This document shows, piece after piece, positions 41,352-49,588 of a stretch of 64,000 bases of DNA (the stretch's first letter is position 1; the number at the start of each line of letters is the position of its first letter). A program made the translations under genes and the position numbers. The stretch spans positions 107,300 to 171,299 of the forward strand of contig NZ_SCRH01000054.1 of the NCBI RefSeq assembly GCF_004298145.1, written 5' to 3'. The DNA is from Mycobacterium sp. (GTDB taxonomy: Bacteria; Actinomycetota; Actinomycetes; Mycobacteriales; Mycobacteriaceae). The notes beneath the pieces were generated by a model, which searched no databases, was not told the DNA's origin, and saw only the letters and a list, made by a program, of their open reading frames with translations.

Positions 41352-42494
41352 CTACAGGCCCAAGTCGCGACCGATGATGTCCTTCATGATCTCGGTGGTG
41401 CCACCGAAGATTGTCTGGATGCGGCCGTCGCAGTAGTCGCGGGCGACACGATACTCCAGCATGTAGCCGTAGCCGCCGTGCAACTGCACGCACCCGTCGA
41501 CGACCTTCTTGGCCACCTCGGTGCACCACCACTTGGCCTTCGCGGCTTCCACCGCGCTCAGGTCACCGTCGAGCACTCCCTGCAGGCAGCGGTCGATGTA
41601 GCGCTCGGAGACGTCGAGTTCGGTGTCCATCTCGGCCAGCAGGAAGCGATTGTGCTGGAAGTTACCGATGGATTGGCCGAATGCCTTGCGGTCCTTGGCG
41701 TACTGCAGTGTCTGCCGCCATGTTTCGCGCGCTCCGGCGATGGCGGTGATGGCGATCCCGAGCCGTTCGGAGGGCAGGTTGTGCATGAGGTGATAGAAAC
41801 CGCGGCCTTCTTCGCCGAGCAGGTTGGCCGAGGGCACCCGGACGTTTTCGAAATGCAGTTCGGAGGTGTCTTGGGAGTGCAGGCCCATCTTGTCGAGTTT
41901 GCGCCCGCGGGTGAAGCCGTCCATCCCCCGTTCGACGACGAAGAGTGTGAAGCCTTTGTGGCCGGCCTCGGGATCGGTGCGGGTGACGACGACGACAAGG
42001 TCGCTGTTGATGCCCGCCGAGATGAAGGTCTTGGAGCCGTTGAGGATCCAGTCGTCACCGTCCCGGACGGCCGAGGTGCGGATGCCGGCCAGGTCGCTAC
42101 CCGCGCCCGGTTCGGTCATCGCGACGGCGAGGATCAGCTCACCGCTGATGATCCCTGGCAGCCAGCGCTTCTTCTGCTCGTCATTGGCCAGGTTCTTGAA
42201 ATACGGGCCAACGACGTCGTTCTGCAAGCTCAGCGCCGGGGCCGGTCCGCCGTAACGGGCGATCTCCTCGTTGACGATCGCATTGAAACGGAAGTCGTCG
42301 ACACCGCCTCCGCCGTACTCCTCGGGCATGTTGAACCCGATCAGCCCGTACTTTCCCGCGGCCGCGTACGCGGAGCGGTCGACGATGCGCTCGGTTTCCC
42401 ACTTTTCGGCGTGCGGCACCAGTTCGCGCTCGATGAACTGTCGAGTGGTGTCCCCGAAGGCCTCGTGCTCGGCCTCAAAAATCTGTCGCTTCAT
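41352..42494 (-). CDS. acyl-CoA dehydrogenase
   Basis: A 380-residue dehydrogenase: MPEEYGGGGVDDFRF, AMTEPGAGSDLAGIRTSA, GSKTFISAGINSDLVVVVTRT, ERLGIAITAIAGARETWRQTLQYAKDRKAFGQSIGNFQHNRF and QTIFGGTTEIMKDIIGRDLGL. The FGGT motif replaces YEGT, so the base is probably in the alternative position, as in isovaleryl/long-chain types. ATG 42494 has GGAGAA upstream. Coupled with the crotonase gene. Confidence 0.9.
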   Translation of the reverse strand: MKRQIFEAEHEAFGDTTRQFIERELVPHAEKWETERIVDRSAYAAAGKYGLIGFNMPEEYGGGGVDDFRFNAIVNEEIARYGGPAPALSLQNDVVGPYFKNLANDEQKKRWLPGIISGELILAVAMTEPGAGSDLAGIRTSAVRDGDDWILNGSKTFISAGINSDLVVVVTRTDPEAGHKGFTLFVVERGMDGFTRGRKLDKMGLHSQDTSELHFENVRVPSANLLGEEGRGFYHLMHNLPSERLGIAITAIAGARETWRQTLQYAKDRKAFGQSIGNFQHNRFLLAEMDTELDVSERYIDRCLQGVLDGDLSAVEAAKAKWWCTEVAKKVVDGCVQLHGGYGYMLEYRVARDYCDGRIQTIFGGTTEIMKDIIGRDLGL

Positions 42495-42594
42495 GTCTTG
42501 TTCTCCGTGACGGCGGCGCATCTGGACGCCGACCTTGCCTGATATCCGAGAAGCTACCTGATGACGCTGACCGTCCTGGTCGAAGCCGCCGGGG

Positions 42595-44967
42595 TCAGCG
42601 CGCTTTCCACACGGGCTGGCGCTTTTCGCCGAAGGCGAGCGGGCCCTCCTTCGCGTCCTCACTTTTGAGTAGAACGTCGAATTCATGGGCGGTGCGCGAC
42701 CAGTCCGCTGTCTCGTTGGACATGACTCCGTCGTCGGCCCGATAGGCGATGCGCTTGCTCGCCTGCACCGAGAGCGGCGCGTTGACGGCGATGCGATTCG
42801 CCAGCGCCAGCGCCGCTTTTAGCGCCGGGTTGCCCGGACCATCGGGCACCACCTCGTTGATCAGACCCCACCGCAGGGCCTCGGCGGCGGTCATCGGATC
42901 ACCGGTGAAGAGCAGCCCGAGGCCCACCTTCGGGGGCAGTTGGTCAACGATGCGGAATGCGCCCCCCGCGCCGGCGATGAGGCCGCGCTTTACCTCGGGC
43001 AGCCCAAAGGAAGCGCTTTCGCACGCCACGACCAGGTCACTGGCGAAGGCGAGTTCGGTACCGCCGCCGAGCGCCGTACCGTTGACGGCCGCGATCGTCG
43101 GCTTGTCGATGAAATGGTTCGCGTAGCCGGCGAAGCTCCACTCCTGGTAGTGGGGATGCAACACGCTCTCGCCCCGCGAGATCGCCTTGAGATCGGCCCC
43201 GGCGCAGAACGATTTGTCGCCGGCCCCGGTGATTACCACGGCGCGTATCTCTGGATCCTGCTGTGCGCGCACCATGGCATCACCGACCGCGGTGCTCACC
43301 GCGCCGTTGACGGCGTTGCGCGCCTCCGGCCGGTTGATCGTGATGATCATGACGTTGGACCGCACCTCGACGAGCGCGGCGGCGGGGGCCACCGCGTCAG
43401 CGGTCACGACGGCTTCAGCCATGAGAACTCCTTTGGTTGATTCGCGCGTGAATCGGTCGTTGGCTGCGGGGGCGTCTTGCCGCAGCTCTTCCAACATCGC
43501 GGTCAGGCGCCGTCGGTCCACCTTGAGCGCCGCGCCGCGCGGTAATTCGTCGACGATGTGCACCTCTGCGGGCACCTCGTATGGGGTCAACGATGACCTG
43601 CAGTGGCTCCGCAACTGCTCCGGCGTCACCGAGGTGCCCGGACGGAGTTCGACTGCGGCAATGGGGATTTGGCCCAGCCGCGTGTCCGGAAGGCCCGCGA
43701 CCGCGGCGTCGTGCACGGCGTCGTGCGTACGCAGCGCGCGCGCCACCGTGTCGGGCGCGATCTTGAACCCGCCGCGCAGGATGACGTCGTCGGCGCGGCC
43801 GTCGATGTACAGGTAACCGTCCTCGTCGAGGTGTGCGAGGTCACTGGTGGTAACCCACCGGTCTGAGGATCCGCCGACTTGCGGCGACGCCACTTGCAGG
43901 CGGCCCGTTTCCCCGGTTGGCAGGACATTGCCGTCGTCATCGATGACCTGGAGGCGGACCCCGGGGAAGGGGCGACCGGTGCTGCCCTTCTTATCGGACC
44001 AATGGGCCACAAAATCTTTTTTCGTCCATCCCGCAACGGCTCCCGAGAATTCCGTCGCGCCGTAGACGATCAGCACGGGAATGCCGAACTTTTCGTAGAA
44101 CGCATCGACGAGGGCCGGCTCCGCCGGGCTGGTGCCGACGTTTACAGCCCGAACGCTGCCGAGCTCTTCGCGGGTGATGTCAGAGTCGAGGACTGCCCGC
44201 AGCGCGGGCGGCGGCAGCGAAATCAGGGCTGGGCGGTGCTCGTTGACCACGGCGCGCCAAGCGGGCAGGTTGAACCGCTCGAGCATGACAAACGGGCGGG
44301 CCGTGACCAGCGCCTGCAACAGTCCCCACAATCCGCCGATGTGCACGATCGGCAATACGACCAAGCCGACCTTTCCGGTGAACGGCGCTCTTTCGCTGCC
44401 GTCGGGCCGGTTGTTGTGCTGCAGGGCCGCGGACAACGACGCCTCCAACTGCGCCCTGCTGAGCGGGATGCGCTTGGGAGCACCGGTGGTTCCGGACGTC
44501 AGCATTTCGACCGCCACCTTCGGCTCCCCCGCCGGTGGCTCGCAGGTCAATTCGGAACGCTTGACGAGCGCCCCGTCGTCCACGCTCCACGCCGCCGCGC
44601 CCAGTTCTGCCATGGCCGACGTGAACGTGTCCTCCACCCACAGCGCGGCGGGTGCCAACACGAAGGCGGCCTTGGTGGCCAGCAGGTCGGAGCTCAGCCG
44701 CTCCACCGGCTGCAGGGGGCTGATTGTCACCAGGGTGCGCTCGCCACGCATGATCGCGATGAGCGCGGCGACCGATTCCATCCGATTGCCCAAAACGACC
44801 GCGACGCGGCCACCGGCCCCGCATCCTGCAGCGCTGAGCTGCTCGTCGAGCTGCTCTGCCAGAGTTCTGATCCGGCCCCACGAAATCCAATGACCGCCGC
44901 TCTGCAGCATGTTGGCGCCATCGTCGGCCTGCCACAACCGCCCCAGCGCATCTTGGATGCTCGTCAT
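42595..44967 (-). CDS. acyl-CoA ligase fused to enoyl-CoA hydratase (or two products)
   Basis: One open frame of 790 residues. Residues 1 to about 500 are an adenylate-forming ligase: LTSGTTGAPKRIPLSR, VYGATEFSGAV, TSDLAHLDEDGYLYIDGRADDVILRGGFKI. Residues from 516 form a crotonase: ITINRPEARNAVNGA, FCAGADLKAISRGES, AAVNGTALGGGTELAFASDLVV, FGLPEVKRGLIAGAGG. No stop separates them, yet ATG 43422 at the crotonase start has AAAGGAG 5 bp before it, so a separate crotonase may also be made. The ligase activates a carboxylic acid and the crotonase would act on the unsaturated CoA ester. Start ATG 44967. Confidence 0.82.
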   Translation of the reverse strand: MTSIQDALGRLWQADDGANMLQSGGHWISWGRIRTLAEQLDEQLSAAGCGAGGRVAVVLGNRMESVAALIAIMRGERTLVTISPLQPVERLSSDLLATKAAFVLAPAALWVEDTFTSAMAELGAAAWSVDDGALVKRSELTCEPPAGEPKVAVEMLTSGTTGAPKRIPLSRAQLEASLSAALQHNNRPDGSERAPFTGKVGLVVLPIVHIGGLWGLLQALVTARPFVMLERFNLPAWRAVVNEHRPALISLPPPALRAVLDSDITREELGSVRAVNVGTSPAEPALVDAFYEKFGIPVLIVYGATEFSGAVAGWTKKDFVAHWSDKKGSTGRPFPGVRLQVIDDDGNVLPTGETGRLQVASPQVGGSSDRWVTTSDLAHLDEDGYLYIDGRADDVILRGGFKIAPDTVARALRTHDAVHDAAVAGLPDTRLGQIPIAAVELRPGTSVTPEQLRSHCRSSLTPYEVPAEVHIVDELPRGAALKVDRRRLTAMLEELRQDAPAANDRFTRESTKGVLMAEAVVTADAVAPAAALVEVRSNVMIITINRPEARNAVNGAVSTAVGDAMVRAQQDPEIRAVVITGAGDKSFCAGADLKAISRGESVLHPHYQEWSFAGYANHFIDKPTIAAVNGTALGGGTELAFASDLVVACESASFGLPEVKRGLIAGAGGAFRIVDQLPPKVGLGLLFTGDPMTAAEALRWGLINEVVPDGPGNPALKAALALANRIAVNAPLSVQASKRIAYRADDGVMSNETADWSRTAHEFDVLLKSEDAKEGPLAFGEKRQPVWKAR
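43423..43434 (-). promoter_or_regulatory. internal ribosome binding site in the fusion gene
   Basis: AAAGGAGTTCTC on the - strand directly precedes ATG 43422 in frame, where the crotonase half begins (MAEAVV). It suggests independent initiation of a 275-residue crotonase besides the fusion. Confidence 0.5.
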
Positions 44968-45022
44968 GCCAACTTTCTTCGGACTCGAAATCGCGAGGTA
45001 AGGCCTCCTCAACCTAGCCGAG

Positions 45023-45036
45023 GTGGTTTACTAGGT
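45023..45036. promoter_or_regulatory. repeated 14-bp motif, copy 3
   Basis: GTGGTTTACTAGGT lies 56 bp upstream of the ligase/crotonase start. It shares GGTTTACT-N-GGT with the copy at 60697-60710. Confidence 0.5.
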
Positions 45037-45132
45037 CAACTTACTAACGGCGACTCCGGAGCTCGCGAACACGCATCGAAACCCCTCGGCCGGCACCGCC
45101 GTCGGCGGCGCGAATCGCCAGGAACCGCAGCG

Positions 45133-46458
45133 CTATGCGGAGTCGTCGTCGGCGTCTTCGCCCAGTAGGGCGCGCCGCAGCACAAGCAGCATGAATCCGG
45201 CTGCGTCGTAGTCCATCTCAGCAGGGTGCCGCTCCGTCGAGTACTCGGAAAGGCGCCCCAATGCGGCGAGGAAGATCGCAGCCGCCACGTCGGAATCCAC
45301 ACCCGGAAGCAACCGACGCCGGGTGAGAAAGGTTTGCACCGCGGCATGCAAGGTGCGCATGCCCCCAGCGACAGAGTCATTCGGAAGTTGTCGCGCAATC
45401 GCGCCGTCATACCAGGCGCGGATGACGCCGCCATAGGCGCGATGAAAGTGGACGTAGCGAGCCAGCCAGGCGCGCAGCGGCTCTGCGCTTCCCGGAGAGA
45501 TCGCGCGCAATTCCGCACTGAGGCGCTCGCTTTCGAGCGTCGACCAACTGCTGAGCTCATCGAGGAGAGCGACCTTGGTGCTGAAGTGCCGGTACAGCGT
45601 CGCCCGGCTGACTTCCCCGGCCGCGGCGACGTCCTCCATCGACACCGAGTAATACCCACGCTCGGAGAACAGGGCCGACGCCGCGGACAGGATGTCCTGG
45701 CGGACCGGTGAAACGGCGGAGGCGTCGGGCTCGTCGGATTCGGCCATTCTGGATACCGTGCGACCAATTCTCTTGCGCGCCCGCCGTTCCGGTGCGCCAC
45801 CCAGGACGCTGAGAACCTTCGCGGGTGTATCGGGGAATACCAGCCGCTGCATGGCGATCGCGAGTGAAGCCGTGATCCGGCCACCGTCCGACAGACCGAA
45901 CATGTCCCGGAACTGGTTGAGGTTGAGCATGTGGGAAATGCGGAGGAGCACGGCGGCCGCATCGATGGGGTCGATGCCGCTGATGCCCGCGGCGTGCAGC
46001 TTGCCCGCGACGATTTCGGTGTACTCCTGCGACGCGTTACCAGACTCGGCCGCGGCGTCCTTTTCGACGGTGCCGATGCCGGGAAACTCGAGGAAGACCA
46101 GGGCATACATGTCGTGCAGTTCGGCCCATTCGCTAAGCCAACGGTGCAATTCACGCAGTCCGTCTGCGTCGGGCGCCAACGCGCCCAAACCGCGCGCATG
46201 GTCGAAGACGGCGGGCCGGCAGGTGGCGGCCAGTTCGAGAACGATCTCGTGTTTGCTCTCGAAATATTGATAGATCGTGGCGCGCGAACCCCCAACGGCC
46301 TGGGCAACCTCCTCGATGGATGCCGCGTGATAGCCGTCGGCGACGAAGAGGTCGGCCGCGCAGGCGAGGATTCGCTCGCGGGTGTGCCGCCCGCGGCGTC
46401 CCACCGACGTGTTGGCCGGTGCGTAACCGGCACGCCGTACCGTCTCGGGACTCGTCAT
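45133..46458 (-). CDS. two-headed TetR/AcrR regulator
   Basis: A 441-residue fusion of two TetR units. First HTH: RILACAADLFVADGYHAASIEEVAQAVGGSRATIYQYFESK near residues 28-75. Second: DILSAASALFSERGYYSVSMEDVAAAGEVSRATLYRHFSTK near 255-300. Each is followed by a helical ligand domain. ATG 46458, or GTG 46464. It follows the coiled-coil gene on the same strand, so its promoter region is probably 46821-46921, where two tandem repeats lie. A long open frame on the same strand is only a shadow. Confidence 0.86.
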   Translation of the reverse strand: MTSPETVRRAGYAPANTSVGRRGRHTRERILACAADLFVADGYHAASIEEVAQAVGGSRATIYQYFESKHEIVLELAATCRPAVFDHARGLGALAPDADGLRELHRWLSEWAELHDMYALVFLEFPGIGTVEKDAAAESGNASQEYTEIVAGKLHAAGISGIDPIDAAAVLLRISHMLNLNQFRDMFGLSDGGRITASLAIAMQRLVFPDTPAKVLSVLGGAPERRARKRIGRTVSRMAESDEPDASAVSPVRQDILSAASALFSERGYYSVSMEDVAAAGEVSRATLYRHFSTKVALLDELSSWSTLESERLSAELRAISPGSAEPLRAWLARYVHFHRAYGGVIRAWYDGAIARQLPNDSVAGGMRTLHAAVQTFLTRRRLLPGVDSDVAAAIFLAALGRLSEYSTERHPAEMDYDAAGFMLLVLRRALLGEDADDDSA

Positions 46459-46484
46459 CGCCACGTCATCATCGTCGATGTCGC

Positions 46485-46820
46485 CTAGCGGTCGGGATCG
46501 CGGTGCGGTTTGGCCGGCCCCGGGGCCACGTTGCGTTTGGCTTTGCCGGGGTAGCCAAAAAATCGCTCGAAGTTCTCGTCGTTGATCGGCTGGGCCGAAT
46601 TCCGCTGGGCGGCCTCTAGTAGCGCGGAAAGCCTTGCCCGCGCCTCCGGCAGGCCCGCAGCGTTGGGACCGGCCGCCTCCAGTTCGGCAATGCGGGCCTG
46701 CGCGCCGCTGATCTCCATGCGCAGCCGCTCACCGGCTTCGCCGAATGTCAGCAGATCGTGATCGTCTTCGTCGAGCTTGCGGCGTGAGGGGTTGGCACTT
46801 TCCGACCCGGCTTCGCTCAT
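46485..46820 (-). CDS. small charged coiled-coil protein, unknown function
   Basis: A 111-residue hydrophilic protein. Residues 30-70 (RLRMEISGAQARIAELEAAG, then ARARLSALLEAA) predict a coiled coil, and the C-terminus is basic and proline-rich (FFGYPGKAKRNVAPGPAKPHRDPDR). No family recognised. Divergent from the amidohydrolase and upstream of the two-headed TetR. Confidence 0.6.
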   Translation of the reverse strand: MSEAGSESANPSRRKLDEDDHDLLTFGEAGERLRMEISGAQARIAELEAAGPNAAGLPEARARLSALLEAAQRNSAQPINDENFERFFGYPGKAKRNVAPGPAKPHRDPDR

Positions 46821-46869
46821 TACTCTCTAGTTTCTCTAGACAGACTCGGTCTTCCCGCTCTATGGTCTG

Positions 46870-46908
46870 AGACAACCCGTCAGAAATCAAGACAAACTGT
46901 CAGAATCA
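46870..46908. repeat. tandem operator-like repeats upstream of the amidohydrolase operon
   Basis: Two abutting direct repeats: AGACAACCCGTCAGAAATCA (46870-46889) and AGACAAACTGTCAGAATCA (46890-46908). The second contains GACA-N3-TGTC, and TCTGA-N9-TCAGA frames the first. They lie 14 bp before ATG 46922 in the divergent region of the coiled-coil/TetR genes and the large catabolic operon. Confidence 0.6.
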
Positions 46909-46921
46909 GCTGGAGGCATCG

Positions 46922-48112
46922 ATGCCGCTCCGGGACTACATGCAGATCGTTTCGGTCGACGATCACCTGGTGGAGCACCCGCGCGTGTGGCAGGACCGGC
47001 TACCAGAGAAATTCAGGGAAGTCGGCCCGCGCATCGTCGAGCAGGGTGGAAAACACATCTGGGTGTACGAGGGCGAGTCGTACCCGACCATCGGGCTCAA
47101 CGCCGTCGCGGGCAAGCCGCAAGAGGAATGGGGCTTGGACCCGGTCCGGTACGAGGACATGATTCCCGGTTGCTACGACCCGCACGCACGGGTCAAGGAC
47201 ATGGATCTTGACGGCGTCCAGTCCGCACTGTGCTTCCCGTCGTTCCCGGGGTTCGCCGGCGGCACCTTTCACCGGGCCCAGGACAAGGAGCTGGCGCTGC
47301 TATGCGTCAAGGCATGGAACGACTTCTACATCGACGAATGGTGCGCGACCGCTCCCGACCGCTACATCCCGCTGGCGATCTTGCCCACCTGGGACATCGA
47401 CCAGGCCGTCGCGGAGGCGGAGCGGGTTGCCGCGAAAGGCGCACGCACCGTGTCCTTCCCCGATAGCCCAGTGCCGCTCGGGCTTCCGTCCTTTCACTCC
47501 GACCACTGGGATCGGCTTTGGAGCGTTTGCTCCGAGACGCAAATGCCGGTGTCGTTGCACTTCGGTTCCGGCTCTTTCGTGCCCGGATTCTCTTTCAGCT
47601 CGCTGGCCGCCAGCGCCAAACCGGACGCAGTGAACGACGCCCCGTTCGCCGTCGCGATCACGGCATTTTCCACCAATCTGATGTGGACGACGATGGACCT
47701 GCTGTTCTCCGGCAAGCTGCAACAGTTTCCGCAGCTGCAGTTCTCGCTGGCCGAAGGCGGCATCGGCTGGGTGCCCTACGTACTAGAGCGCAGCGATTAC
47801 GTATGGGAGCGCCATCGCTATTACCAGCCCATCGACTTCGACGCGCGGCCTTCGGACCTGTTCCGGCAACACTTTTGGGGCTGCTTCATCGATGACATCC
47901 ACGGCTTGCAGAACCGGCACACCGTGGGCGTCGATCGGATCACCCTCGAAATCGACTTTCCCCACTCGGATTCCAACTGGCCGAACTCGCGCAAGCGGGC
48001 CGCAGAGGTTCTTGCCGACATTCCCGACGACGAGTGCGCATTGATCGTCGAAGACAACGCCCGCCGCATGCTGCGCTTCCCACGTACCGCCGAAACCGCG
48101 TTGAAGGTATGA
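46922..48112 (+). CDS. amidohydrolase family (Amidohydro_2) metal-dependent hydrolase
   Basis: A 396-residue TIM-barrel hydrolase/decarboxylase-type protein. SVDDHLVEHP gives the N-terminal Asp13-x-His15 metal site. VSLHFGSG supplies a later His, and ITLEIDFPHSDSNWPNS the C-terminal Asp. Related enzymes include ACMSD-type decarboxylases and hydratases of aromatic or ring-cleavage acids. First gene of a run of overlapping or closely spaced + strand genes up to 58289. Substrate unknown. Confidence 0.85.
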   Translation: MPLRDYMQIVSVDDHLVEHPRVWQDRLPEKFREVGPRIVEQGGKHIWVYEGESYPTIGLNAVAGKPQEEWGLDPVRYEDMIPGCYDPHARVKDMDLDGVQSALCFPSFPGFAGGTFHRAQDKELALLCVKAWNDFYIDEWCATAPDRYIPLAILPTWDIDQAVAEAERVAAKGARTVSFPDSPVPLGLPSFHSDHWDRLWSVCSETQMPVSLHFGSGSFVPGFSFSSLAASAKPDAVNDAPFAVAITAFSTNLMWTTMDLLFSGKLQQFPQLQFSLAEGGIGWVPYVLERSDYVWERHRYYQPIDFDARPSDLFRQHFWGCFIDDIHGLQNRHTVGVDRITLEIDFPHSDSNWPNSRKRAAEVLADIPDDECALIVEDNARRMLRFPRTAETALKV

Positions 48113-48167
48113 GCGGTACCTGCGATATGCCAACGCCCCCGAAGCCGGCCCCCGCGAAAGGAACGAC

Positions 48168-48365
48168 GTGAAAGTCCGATTAGAGAAAGAGAAATGTATG
48201 GGACACGCGCAGTGCAACGCCGTCGACCCAGAGCTGTTCCCTCTGGATGATTTCGGCTACTCGGTGCTCCAGCCGCGCGAAGTCGGGCCGGATATCGAGG
48301 ACAGGGTGCGCCGTGGCGTAGCAGCATGCCCGGAGGGGGCGCTCGTCCTGGAAGAGGACAAGTAA
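48168..48365 (+). CDS. P450-associated ferredoxin
   Basis: A 65-residue ferredoxin with Cys10, Cys16 and Cys54-Pro and His13 in place of the second cysteine (CMGHAQC), the CxxHxxC(n)CP pattern of actinobacterial P450 ferredoxins that hold a [3Fe-4S] or His-ligated [4Fe-4S] cluster. GTG start after GAAAGGAACGAC. Lies 20 bp before the P450, its obvious electron acceptor. Confidence 0.93.
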   Translation: MKVRLEKEKCMGHAQCNAVDPELFPLDDFGYSVLQPREVGPDIEDRVRRGVAACPEGALVLEEDK

Positions 48366-48385
48366 AAGACATGACGGAGGAATCG

Positions 48386-49588
48386 ATGACCGAGATGCAC
48401 GACTGCCCGGTCCAGAAATACAGCTACTTTCGCGGTCCGGATCCGGGAGGCTCGAACTTCCTGCGGCTTGACGACCTTCAACGCCAAGCGCGTCCGTTTT
48501 TCCGCGCGAAGGACGACCGGGACTACTGGGTCTTCACCGATCATGACGTCATTCTGGAAGCGCTGCAGGATCCAGAGCTTTTCTCGAACAGCTCGGTGGT
48601 ACCGCTAGAACCCGACCCCCCATATAAGTGGATCCCGATGATGATCGATCCGCCGGAACATGGCAAGTGGCGACACCTGCTCGGGCTGTACTTCTCCCCC
48701 GGTCGCGTCCGCGGTCTGGAAGACGAACAACGGTCCTTCGCAAGGGATCTCATCAACAAATTTCGCGACAGCGGCTCATGCGATTTCTACTCCGATTTCG
48801 CGGCGGTCTTCCCGACCACGATCTTCCTGCAGATCATGGGGCTCCCCATCGATAAACTGCCGGATTTCATGCGGTGGGAAGCCAAGATCCTGCATACGAC
48901 GGCCGACAGCGATCCCGACCGATCGATCGCTGCGGCGGCAATGATGGAGGTGGCGGGATACTTCTCGGAGCTCATCGCCGAGAAGCGCGCCGACCCGAGT
49001 AAGCGCGGCGATGACATCGTCAGTCATGCGCTCGACTGGCGAATAGACGGCGAAGAACCCTTGGATGCGGATCTCTTGTCCTGCATGCTGTTGCTATTCA
49101 TGGCCGGCCTCGACACCGTTGCATCGCAGCTGTCGTATTCCTTCCTGCACTTGGCGACTCACGACGCCGATCGCAAGCGAATCGCCTCGGAACCGTCGAT
49201 CATCCCGCACGCGGTGGAGGAGCTCGTGCGCGCGTATTCTATCGTGCAGACCGGGCGAAAGGCCACCCGCGACGTCGTCTTCCACGGCTGCTCGATCAAG
49301 GAGGGTGAAGTCATCGAGCTGCCACTCGGCATGGCCAACCGTGACCCGCAAGAACACGAGCGCGGCCGCACAGTCGATTTCGATGCGCCGCGGGCGCGGC
49401 ACATCGGTTTCGGTGCGGGCCCGCACCGCTGCCTGGGTTCGCACCTGGCGCGCCAGGAGATCACCGTGGTGTTGGAGGAGTGGCACCGGTTGATTCCCGA
49501 ATACGAGCTCGCCGACCCCTCGGCCGTGGTCGAGCACACCGGGGGCGTCTTCGGTATCGACGTGCTCCCCCTGCGATGGACGGTATGA
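48386..49588 (+). CDS. cytochrome P450
   Basis: A 400-residue P450: I-helix LLLFMAGLDTVASQLS, ExxR in VEELVRAYSIVQTGR, and heme loop FGAGPHRCLGSHLARQE with Cys349. ATG 48386 has GGAGG 5 bp upstream; an in-frame ATG at 48371 is the alternative. Close to the P450 at 37539. It sits directly after its ferredoxin and overlaps the CoA-transferase gene by 4 bp. Likely starts degradation by hydroxylating a hydrophobic substrate. Confidence 0.93.
   Translation: MTEMHDCPVQKYSYFRGPDPGGSNFLRLDDLQRQARPFFRAKDDRDYWVFTDHDVILEALQDPELFSNSSVVPLEPDPPYKWIPMMIDPPEHGKWRHLLGLYFSPGRVRGLEDEQRSFARDLINKFRDSGSCDFYSDFAAVFPTTIFLQIMGLPIDKLPDFMRWEAKILHTTADSDPDRSIAAAAMMEVAGYFSELIAEKRADPSKRGDDIVSHALDWRIDGEEPLDADLLSCMLLLFMAGLDTVASQLSYSFLHLATHDADRKRIASEPSIIPHAVEELVRAYSIVQTGRKATRDVVFHGCSIKEGEVIELPLGMANRDPQEHERGRTVDFDAPRARHIGFGAGPHRCLGSHLARQEITVVLEEWHRLIPEYELADPSAVVEHTGGVFGIDVLPLRWTV

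Noticed and set aside
45036..46433. 465-residue open frame on the - strand
   Set aside because: Same strand as the two-headed TetR but another frame; it is Ser/Arg/Pro-rich and shows no domain, whereas the TetR frame has two clear HTH units.
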